Assembly: GCA_947649215.1 (NCBI GenBank)
Contig: CANSQW010000014.1
Span: 1 to 13,545 of the forward strand
Source: an uncultured bacterium
GTDB lineage: Bacteria > Actinomycetota > Coriobacteriia > Coriobacteriales > Eggerthellaceae
Length of the DNA stretch: 13,545 nt
Reading direction: 5' to 3'
This document shows positions 7,877-13,545 of the stretch, one piece after another (the first letter of the stretch is position 1; the number at the start of each line of letters is the position of its first letter). The position numbers and the translations under genes were made by a program. The notes below the pieces were generated by a model, which was given only the letters and a program-made list of their open reading frames with translations, searched no databases and had not been told where the DNA came from.

Positions 7877-7951
7877 AAAGGGGCGACGCCCAACGCGCCG
7901 CTGCGTCGGCTCGGGAAACGAGGGAGAGACGAGAGAAGGGAAGGTACGGCC

Positions 7952-9271
7952 ATGCTTGATACGGGATCAACCGGGTTCATGCTCGTCTGCACCATGCTGG
8001 TGCTGCTGATGACGCCGGGGCTCGCATTCTTCTACGGCGGTCTATCGCGACGGAAGAACGTGGTCAACACGATGATCATGACGTTTGCGGTGCTCGGCAT
8101 CGTGGGGGTCGCCTGGGTGGCGGCGGGATGGTCGTTCGCCTATGGGGGCGACGGCTCGCTGCCCTTTTTCGGCGGCGTCGACCAGCTGGGATGCCTGGGC
8201 GCCGTAAGCGATCTGCTCGCCGAGGCAGAGGGCACTCCGGATGCCTTCGCAGTGCTCTCTGGCGCGGCGACGCTCGGGCCTGAGGCCGAGGCCGGCTACC
8301 CCGGCATCATCGACATCGCCTTCCAGATGGCCTTCGCCATGATCACCACGGCCATCATCACCGGCGCGGTGGCTGGCCGCATGAAGTTCGGCGCCCTGTG
8401 CGCGTTCGCGGCCGTGTGGGTGCTCGTCGTCTACGCGCCGCTCGCCCACATGGTGTGGGGCGGGGAAGGCTCGCTCATCGGCGAGACGATCGGCGCGCTC
8501 GACTTCGCCGGCGGAGACGTGGTGCACATCAGCTCGGGTCTGACGGGGCTTGTGCTCTGCCTTATGCTGGGGCGTCGCCGCGGGTTCGCGGTCATGAGCT
8601 ACCGGCCCCATAACGTGCCCTTCGTGGTGCTCGGCGCGACGCTTCTGTGGTTCGGGTGGTTCGGCTTCAACGCCGGCTCGGAGTTCGCCGCCGATGGCGT
8701 GGCGGGCCTGGCGCTCGTCAACACGGTGACGGCCTCGGCTGCGGCGCTCGTGTCGTGGCTGGCGATGGAGCGGGTGCGCGTGGGCAAGCCCACCCTCGTC
8801 GGCGCGGCCACGGGCCTGGTGGCGGGTCTGGTGGTCATCACCCCGGCTGCTGGCTTCGTGGAGCCGTGGGCGGCGCTCGTCATGGGCGTGCTCGTCTCGC
8901 CGGTGTGCTACTTCGCCATCTCGTTCTGCAAGCGGCGCCTCGGCTATGACGACGCGCTCGACGCCTTCGGCTGCCACTGCGTGGGCGGCGTCTTCGGCGG
9001 CGTGCTGACGGGCCTGTTCTGCGTGCCCGAGCTGTCGTGGACGGATTTCGGCGGTCTGCTCTACACCGGCGACCCCACGCTGCTCGGCGCCCAGGTGCTC
9101 GGCATCGTGGTGACCATCGTCTTCGTGGTGGTGGCCGACGTGGTGCTCGGGCTCATCGTGAGGGCGCTCTTCGGCGGCACCCTGCGCGTGAGCGAGGAGG
9201 ACGAGGCCCTGGGCCTCGACGTGGCGACCCATGGTGAGAGCGCGTACCCCGCCTATCTGGGCCTGGACTAG
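7952..9271 (+). CDS. amt: Ammonium transporter (Amt/MEP/Rh family)
   Basis: This is an 11-helix membrane channel that imports ammonium as a trimer. The length of 439 residues matches the family. It opens with MTPGLAFFYGGLSRRKN at 20-35, the family's N-terminal signature. The recruitment-site Trp is likely W169 in AHMVWGG. D184 starts DFAGGDVVHISSG, which holds pore His H192. WFGWFGFNAGSE covers 233-244. The second pore His is H342 in FGCHCVGGVFGG. The twin-His pair is therefore intact, which supports a working transporter. The N-terminus starts at the first membrane helix, without the cleaved leader of the E. coli protein. The ATG at 7952 has GGGAAGG about 8 bases upstream. The PII gene follows 70 bases later, the usual regulatory partner, but in the order amt-PII rather than the glnK-amtB order of enterobacteria. 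Confidence 0.96.
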   Translation: MLDTGSTGFMLVCTMLVLLMTPGLAFFYGGLSRRKNVVNTMIMTFAVLGIVGVAWVAAGWSFAYGGDGSLPFFGGVDQLGCLGAVSDLLAEAEGTPDAFAVLSGAATLGPEAEAGYPGIIDIAFQMAFAMITTAIITGAVAGRMKFGALCAFAAVWVLVVYAPLAHMVWGGEGSLIGETIGALDFAGGDVVHISSGLTGLVLCLMLGRRRGFAVMSYRPHNVPFVVLGATLLWFGWFGFNAGSEFAADGVAGLALVNTVTASAAALVSWLAMERVRVGKPTLVGAATGLVAGLVVITPAAGFVEPWAALVMGVLVSPVCYFAISFCKRRLGYDDALDAFGCHCVGGVFGGVLTGLFCVPELSWTDFGGLLYTGDPTLLGAQVLGIVVTIVFVVVADVVLGLIVRALFGGTLRVSEEDEALGLDVATHGESAYPAYLGLD

Positions 9272-9272
9272 C

Positions 9273-9290
9273 GGCCGGCCTGCGCCGGCC
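9273..9290 (+). other. Small hairpin between amt and the PII gene
   Basis: GGCCGGC (9273-9279) pairs with GCCGGCC (9284-9290) around a CTGC loop, starting 1 base after the amt stop. It could lower read-through or protect the amt mRNA end, changing the ratio of transporter to PII. No T tract follows, so full termination is unlikely. Confidence 0.4.
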
Positions 9291-9341
9291 CCCGATGAGA
9301 CGCCCGCCCCGGCGCGGGGCGCGACGAGAAGGAGGACGAAT

Positions 9342-9680
9342 ATGAAGAAGGTGACGGCCGTCGTGCGGCCCGAGAAGCTCGAGCCGCTCAAGGATGCCCT
9401 GTTCGCGGCCCGTGTGTCGGGCATGACCATCTCGCAGGCGCACGGCTGCGGCAGCCAGCACGGCTGGAAGGAGTACTACCGCGGCACCGAGGTGATGCTC
9501 AACATGGTGCCGAAGGTGCGCTTCGAGATCGTCGTGGACGACGAGCGCGTGGACGAGCTGGTGGAGGTCATCTGCCAGACGGCCCGCACCGGCGAGGTGG
9601 GTGACGGCAAGGTGTTCATCGCGCCGGTCGAGGAGGTCGTCCGCATCCGCACCGGCGAGCGGGGCGACGCCGCCGTGTAG
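9342..9680 (+). CDS. glnK: PII nitrogen regulatory protein (GlnK/GlnB type) lacking Tyr51
   Basis: This is a 112-residue trimeric signal protein that senses 2-oxoglutarate and ATP/ADP and blocks Amt through its T-loop. The ATG at 9342 is chosen because AGGAGGA lies 6 bases upstream and the protein then begins MKKVTAVVRPEKLEPLKDAL, as PII proteins do. An earlier in-frame start near 9231 would add unrelated residues inside amt. The T-loop reads GWKEYYRGTEVMLNMVPK (41-58). Arg47, which enters the Amt pore in the E. coli complex, is kept, but position 51, the Tyr that is uridylylated or adenylylated elsewhere, is Val. The C-terminal signature TGEVGDGKVFI (83-93) and R101/R103 supply the nucleotide site. 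Control by effector binding alone is inferred. The choice between glnK and glnB rests on linkage to amt. Confidence 0.94.
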   Translation: MKKVTAVVRPEKLEPLKDALFAARVSGMTISQAHGCGSQHGWKEYYRGTEVMLNMVPKVRFEIVVDDERVDELVEVICQTARTGEVGDGKVFIAPVEEVVRIRTGERGDAAV

Positions 9681-9689
9681 GGGAGGGGC

Positions 9690-9718
9690 GGGCGGAGCGC
9701 CGGCCGGGCGCTCCGCCC
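9690..9718 (+). terminator. Hairpin terminator candidate after the PII gene
   Basis: GGGCGGAGCGCC (9690-9701) pairs perfectly with GGCGCTCCGCCC (9707-9718) around the 5-base loop GGCCG, 9 bases after the stop. It is a very stable 12-bp stem but lacks a T run. It probably ends the amt-PII transcript. Confidence 0.6.
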
Positions 9719-9772
9719 CGATGCCCCGACGCGGGCGCCCTCCGTCCGGCGTGGGCGCCGTGCAGCTTCGGG

Positions 9773-9940
9773 GCGCAAAATGGCCAAAAATGACGACTTG
9801 ACGACGCTTCCCGCGCCTTCGTGGCTTCCTTCTTTCGCAAAAGCCCAGGTCGGCTCTGCTTGCCGGGAGGCGCGGAGGCTCTTCGGAGACGAATCCCCCG
9901 ATTCCCTGTCGTCAGATCGTCGTTTTTGGCCATTTTGCGC
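9773..9940 (+). repeat. Palindromic intergenic element, divergent copy 3
   Basis: This is a 168-bp copy whose arms (9773-9805 and 9908-9940) are complementary at 30 of 33 positions, better than in copies 1 and 2. The left arm carries ATGACGAC-TTGACGAC after GGCCAAAA. The internal box at 9836-9852 matches that of copies 1 and 2 at 16 of 17 bases and sits the same distance from both ends within 1 base. The sequence between arms and box is unrelated to the other copies. Fixed length, box position and arms despite sequence drift argue for a selected or mobile DNA/RNA unit rather than chance. It fills much of the 353-bp gap between the PII and MMPL genes. Confidence 0.88.
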
Positions 9941-10018
9941 GCGCTTGGCGCGTGGGGGCGCCGCGCGGGTCGCGGTTCGTGGGTTTTGCCCGGCGTTCCC
10001 CCGCCTGTCGGGCGCGGC

Positions 10019-10034
10019 TGGTATGCTATCCCCA
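10019..10034 (+). promoter_or_regulatory. Extended -10 element placing transcription start at the MMPL start codon
   Basis: TG-G-TATGCT (10019-10027) fits an extended -10 with the TAnnnT pattern. The A of the ATG at 10034 is exactly 7 bases past it, where transcription would begin. No ribosome binding site is visible before this ATG and no -35 is seen. Together these suggest a leaderless mRNA, which is common in actinobacteria. Confidence 0.4.
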
Positions 10035-12190
10035 TGGACAAGCTCATCTCGGGGATACTGGCCCGTCGGCGGGCCGTGGTGGCGACCTTCGTCGTCCTGG
10101 CCGTCGTGTGCGCGGCGCTCATCCCCTTCGTCAGGGTCAACTACGACATGGTGGACTACCTGCCTCCCGAGGCCCAGTCCACCGAGGCTGTGCGCATCAT
10201 GGCCGACGAGTTCGATCAGGCCATTCCCAACGCGAGCGTTCTCGTCCACGACGTGGACGTGCCCGGCGCGCTTGCGTTGAAGGACGCCATCGCGCGCGTT
10301 CCCGGCGTGGAGTCGGTGCTGTGGCTCGATGACGTGGCGGACGTCGCCGTGCCGCTTGCGGCCCTTGACGAGGCGACGGTGGAGCAGTACTACCGCGACG
10401 GCGCCGCCCTGTTCCAGGTGTCGGTGGCCGAGGGGGAGGAGGGCCCTGCCATCGCGGCCCTGCGCGCCCTCGTCGACGAGGCGGGGCCTGGCAACGCCGT
10501 GGCCGGCGAGGCCATGGACACCGCCCAGATGCAGGAGTCCATGGTCGACCAGGTGCTCAAGGCCGTTGCCATCGTCGTCCCCATCATCGTGCTGCTGCTC
10601 GTCATCTCCACGCTCTCGTGGATCGAGCCGGTGCTGTTCCTGGCCGCCATCGGCGTGTCCATCCTCATCAACATGGGCACCAACCTCTTTCTGGGCTCGG
10701 TGTCCTTCGTCACCTTCTCGGTGAGCCCCATCCTCCAGCTGGCCGTGTCGCTCGACTACGCCATCTTCCTGCTGCACGCCTTCGCGGCCGAGCGGCGGCG
10801 CGGCGGCGGCATCGAGGACGCCATGGCGCGCGCGGTGCGCTCGTCGGCCGGCACCATCGCCGCGAGCGCCACCACGACGCTCTTCGGCTTCGCGGCGCTC
10901 GCGTTCATGCAGTTCCAGATCGGCGCCGATCTCGGGTTCAACCTGGTGAAGGGCATCGTGCTGTCGTTCGTGACGGTCATGGTGTTCCTACCGGCGCTCA
11001 CGCTGTGCCTCTGCCAGCTCATCGACCGCACCACCCACCGCCCCCTCATGCCCTCCTTCGCCCGCGTCGGCGCGCCGCTCGCGCGGGTGCGCGTCCCGGT
11101 TCTCGCGCTGGTGGCGGTGCTCGCGGTTCCGGCCTTCCTCGGCCAGGCCAACGTGGTGTTCACCTACCAGAACAACGTGGCCGACCCCACGTTGCGCGCG
11201 GGCGCCGACACGCTCATGGTGCAGGAGGAGTTCGGCCAGGCCAACGCCGTGGCCGTGCTCGTGCCGCGGGGAGACGTGGGCGCCGAGGCGGCCCTCTCGC
11301 GCGACCTGGCGGCGCTCGACCACGTGACGGGCGTCATGGGGTATGCGGCCACGGTGGGCGCGGACATCCCGCCCGCGTTCCTGGACGAGGCCGTGACCAG
11401 CCAGTTCTACTCCGACGACTACGCGCGCATCATCGCCTACCTCGACACCGACGTGGAGAGCGCCGAGGCGTTCGCCGCCGTGCAGGCGGTGGAGGACGCG
11501 GCCGCCGCGCGCTACGACGAGTTCTACGCGGCGGGCCAGTCGGCCAACCTCTACGACATGAAGGGCATCGTGGCCGTGGACAACGTGGTGGTGAGCCTGG
11601 TGGCCGTCATCGCCATCTTCCTGGTGGTGGCGGTCACCTTCCGCTCCCTCGGGCTGCCCGTGGCGCTGCTGCTGGCCATCGAGTGCGGCATCTGGATCAA
11701 CCTGGCCATCCCGTACTTCACGGGCACCACGGTGAACTTCATCGGCTACCTGGTCATCAACACCGTCCAGCTGGGCGCCACCATCGACTACGGCATCCTG
11801 CTCACGTCGCACTATCAGGCCCATCGCCGCCGCATGCCGGCGCGCCAGGCCGTGTTCGCGGCGCTCGGCGAGACGTTCCCGTCGATCGTGGTGTCGGCCG
11901 GCATCTTGGCCACGGCCGGCTTCGCGCTGGCGGTGTCGTCGTCCATCAGCGCCGTGGCGAGCCTGGGCCTTCTGCTCGGGCGCGGCGCGCTCATCTCGCT
12001 GGGCATGGTCACATGCTTCCTGCCCGCGCTGCTCGTCTACGGTGACGGCCTCATTCGTCGCACCACCTGGCGGCGCGGCTTTTTCCGCGAAGGCGTCGGG
12101 GCGGGGGAGCCTGCCGGCCCGACGCCTGCGCCCGCCGCCGGCCCCTCCCGTGCCGCGCGCCCGCTTTCCGAAGAAGGAGACGCCTCATGA
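10034..12190 (+). CDS. MMPL/RND-superfamily membrane transporter
   Basis: This 718-residue protein is built as two similar halves, the RND/MMPL plan: one helix (about 13-32), a large extracytoplasmic loop (about 33-175), then five helices, and the same again in the second half. The helix-4 proton-relay-like motifs are SLDYAIFLLH with D241-Y242 and TIDYGILLTSH with D585-Y586. MMPL proteins export lipids, drugs or cell-envelope material using the proton gradient; the cargo here is unknown. The ATG at 10034 is preferred over an upstream one at 9821, because the extra 71 residues would lie inside palindromic element copy 3 and look non-natural. The reading frame ends in ATGA, overlapping the start of the next gene, so the two are translationally coupled. 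The heptad-repeat neighbour is probably a functional partner. Confidence 0.9.
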   Translation: MDKLISGILARRRAVVATFVVLAVVCAALIPFVRVNYDMVDYLPPEAQSTEAVRIMADEFDQAIPNASVLVHDVDVPGALALKDAIARVPGVESVLWLDDVADVAVPLAALDEATVEQYYRDGAALFQVSVAEGEEGPAIAALRALVDEAGPGNAVAGEAMDTAQMQESMVDQVLKAVAIVVPIIVLLLVISTLSWIEPVLFLAAIGVSILINMGTNLFLGSVSFVTFSVSPILQLAVSLDYAIFLLHAFAAERRRGGGIEDAMARAVRSSAGTIAASATTTLFGFAALAFMQFQIGADLGFNLVKGIVLSFVTVMVFLPALTLCLCQLIDRTTHRPLMPSFARVGAPLARVRVPVLALVAVLAVPAFLGQANVVFTYQNNVADPTLRAGADTLMVQEEFGQANAVAVLVPRGDVGAEAALSRDLAALDHVTGVMGYAATVGADIPPAFLDEAVTSQFYSDDYARIIAYLDTDVESAEAFAAVQAVEDAAAARYDEFYAAGQSANLYDMKGIVAVDNVVVSLVAVIAIFLVVAVTFRSLGLPVALLLAIECGIWINLAIPYFTGTTVNFIGYLVINTVQLGATIDYGILLTSHYQAHRRRMPARQAVFAALGETFPSIVVSAGILATAGFALAVSSSISAVASLGLLLGRGALISLGMVTCFLPALLVYGDGLIRRTTWRRGFFREGVGAGEPAGPTPAPAAGPSRAARPLSEEGDAS

Positions 12191-13491
12191 GCAAGACCCT
12201 GTTCTCCCGCGCCGGCCTGGCCGGCCTGCTCGCCCTCGCCCTCGCGCTCACCGGGCTCGGCCCTGCGCTTGCCCGCAGCGCCGACGCCCCCGCCGGCTCC
12301 TCCGGCGCGGCGGGCGTATCCGAGCCCGCCGCGTTCGAGAAGACTGAGGTGGTCTACGCCAACCTGTCGCCCGAGGGCGCGCCTGAGGGCATCTACGTGG
12401 TGAACCGCTTCGACGTGTCCGCGGCGGGCGTCGTCACGGACTGGGGCGCCTACGGCGAGCGCGCGAGCCTCACCGGCCAGGCCCTTCGCCCGGCATCGGG
12501 CAGCCCCGACGCCTCGGAGGGCATCGAGGCGACGGTGGAGGAGGGCGTATTCTCCTACCAGGGCACCGCGCCCGCCGCAGCGGCGCTGCCCTGGGACGTG
12601 ACGGTGTCCTATCGCCTGAACGGGCAGAAGATGACGCCGGAGCAGATCGCGGGCAAGTCGGGCGACGCCGAGGTGCGCCTCACGGTGACGCGCAACCCCG
12701 ATGCCGATCCCGCCTTCGCCGCGAGCTATATGGTGCAGGCGACGTTCACGCTCGACGGCGAGGCGTGGACTGACGTGCGCGCCGAGGGCGCCGTGGTGGC
12801 GATGGCCGGCGCGGACAAGACGGTGGCCTTCACCCTGCTGCCGGGACGCGACGGCGACTTCACGTTCACCGGCCGCGTCAAGGGCTTCACGCTCGCCGGC
12901 GCCCAGCTGGCGGCGCTGCCCTACGCCACGGTGGTGGAGATGCCCGACGTGTCCGACCTGGAGGGGCAGATGGGCCAGCTCGCGGACGCCATCTCCGCGC
13001 TCGACGAGGGCACGGCCTCGCTCGCCTCGGGGGCGGGCTCGCTCGCGGAGGGCGGCGCGAGCCTGCGGGACGGCACGCGGGCCCTCTCTGAGGGACTCGA
13101 TGCGCTGGCGGCGTCCTCGGGCAGCCTGACGGCGGCCTCGGCGCAGATCGCGGGCGCCCTTGACGCGCTGTCCGCAGGCCTTGCGGGGGCCGACTTCTCG
13201 GGCGTCGAGGAGCTCGGCCAGCTGGCGCCGGCGCTGCGTGCGCTCGCCGACGGCCTCGACGAGCTGGGCGCGCAGTCCGCCGCGGTGCGCGACGGCTACG
13301 GCTCTGCGCTCGCCGCGCTCGACGGCGCGCTGGCCGCCATCCCGGAGGGCACGCTCACGCAGGAGCAGATCGGCTCGCTCATGGCGGCGGCGCAGAAGTC
13401 GGGCAACCCCGCCGACGCCGCCACGGCCGCCGAGCTGGCGCGCACCTACGAGGCCGCCCAGCGCGCCCGCGGCACCTACCAGGCCGTAAAG
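12187..13491 (+). CDS. Secreted xxxLxxG heptad-repeat protein, truncated by contig end
   Basis: Residues 1-29 form a signal peptide (basic start, LAGLLALALALTG core, A-L-A cleavage before RSADA). Next comes a globular region of about 230 residues (KTEVVYANLSPEG, YVVNRFDV, WDVTVSYRLNGQKMTPEQIAGKSG) typical of proteins encoded beside MMPL or YhgE/Pip-like transporters. From about 265 to 335 it has regular Leu-x-x-Gly heptads (LDEGTASLASG, LAEGGASLRDG, LSEGLDAL) like the TIGR03057 repeat, probably an extended helical stalk. Genuine sequence ends at residue 435 (...YQAVK). The next 11 in-frame codons (LSLIHIPSPRD, then stop) come from sequencing adapter. The real C-terminus, perhaps with a membrane anchor, is missing. 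The start ATG overlaps the MMPL stop and has AAGGAG 6 bases upstream. A role in transport or envelope assembly with the MMPL protein is inferred. Confidence 0.85.
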
Positions 13492-13545
13492 CTGTCTCTT
13501 ATACACATCCCGAGCCCACGAGACTAAGGCGAATCTCGTGTGCCG
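13492..13545 (+). other. Illumina Nextera adapter contamination with N701 index
   Basis: The contig ends in CTGTCTCTTATACACATC (13492-13509), the Nextera mosaic-end read-through. It continues with CCGAGCCCACGAGAC (one T missing against the standard adapter), the 8-base index TAAGGCGA (13525-13532, that of Nextera N701) and ATCTCGTGTGCCG (one mismatch to the P7 side). This is library artefact, not genome. Confidence 0.98.

Noticed and set aside
7685..7951. GlnR/AmtR-type nitrogen operator or known riboswitch upstream of amt
   Set aside because: Only a partial GTAAC-like fragment near 7769-7773 was seen. No second half-site and no recognised riboswitch core were found.
9231..9341. Earlier in-frame start for the PII protein inside amt
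   Set aside because: PII proteins begin MKKVTAVVRP-like, and 9342 has an excellent ribosome binding site.
8042..9430. 462-codon minus-strand frame over amt
   Set aside because: It is antisense to a clear Amt protein, is His/Arg/Glu-rich low complexity, and has no family features.
9821..10033. N-terminal extension of the MMPL protein from an ATG at 9821
   Set aside because: The extra residues are encoded by palindromic element copy 3 and GC-rich spacer. The protein naturally begins MDKLISGILARRR at 10034, next to an extended -10.
10618..12045. 475-codon plus-strand frame inside the MMPL gene
   Set aside because: It is an out-of-frame shadow rich in Arg, Gly and His, whereas the MMPL frame has membrane helices and DY motifs.
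12037..13506. 489-codon minus-strand frame beginning MYKRQ
   Set aside because: Its first residues are encoded by Nextera adapter and the rest mirrors the heptad-repeat and MMPL genes.
1..13545. tRNA, rRNA or tmRNA genes
   Set aside because: No cloverleaf, GTTCGAATC-type T-loop or rRNA-like stretch was recognised by eye on either strand.

Overview
The window looks like a chromosomal contig end from a high-GC Gram-positive anaerobe, most likely of the Coriobacteriia (Eggerthellaceae-like). The grounds are GC-rich codon use, an xseB-dxs pair, an Amt/PII pair, a sortase-anchored surface protein ending in LAQTG, and an MMPL transporter paired with an xxxLxxG heptad protein. The lineage is inferred from style and gene content, not from a database match.

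Layout: xseB and dxs (15-2228, +) form a housekeeping pair, with the probable last codons of xseA at the left edge. A very large exported, cell-wall-anchored protein gene follows (2571-6804, +). Its signal peptide is out of frame with its body because of a run of ten C at 2730-2739. A GNAT acetyltransferase lies on the minus strand (7130-7684). An ammonium transporter (7952-9271, +) and a PII protein (9342-9680, +) form a nitrogen module. An MMPL/RND-type membrane transporter (10034-12190, +) overlaps by 4 bp a secreted heptad-repeat protein (12187 onward), which is cut off by the contig end.

Three intergenic gaps hold copies of one palindromic DNA element of 166-168 bp (2272-2437, 6883-7048, 9773-9940). 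It has 32-33 bp inverted ends built from a GGCCAAAA block plus TTGACGAC octamers, and a conserved 17-bp internal box at a fixed place. All three copies point the same way and each follows a GC-rich hairpin just past a stop codon. The first two copies share a perfect 179-bp match in direct orientation and bracket the surface-protein gene, so that gene sits in a potentially excisable 4.6-kb cassette.

The last 54 bases (13492-13545) are not genomic. They match Illumina Nextera read-through adapter, including the N701 index, with two small errors. The contig therefore comes from a short-read library, and the true end of biological sequence is near 13491. The most notable biology is the palindromic element family and the candidate phase-variable, repeat-bracketed surface protein. 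Both need long-read confirmation, because perfect 179-bp repeats and homopolymers are weak points of short-read assembly.
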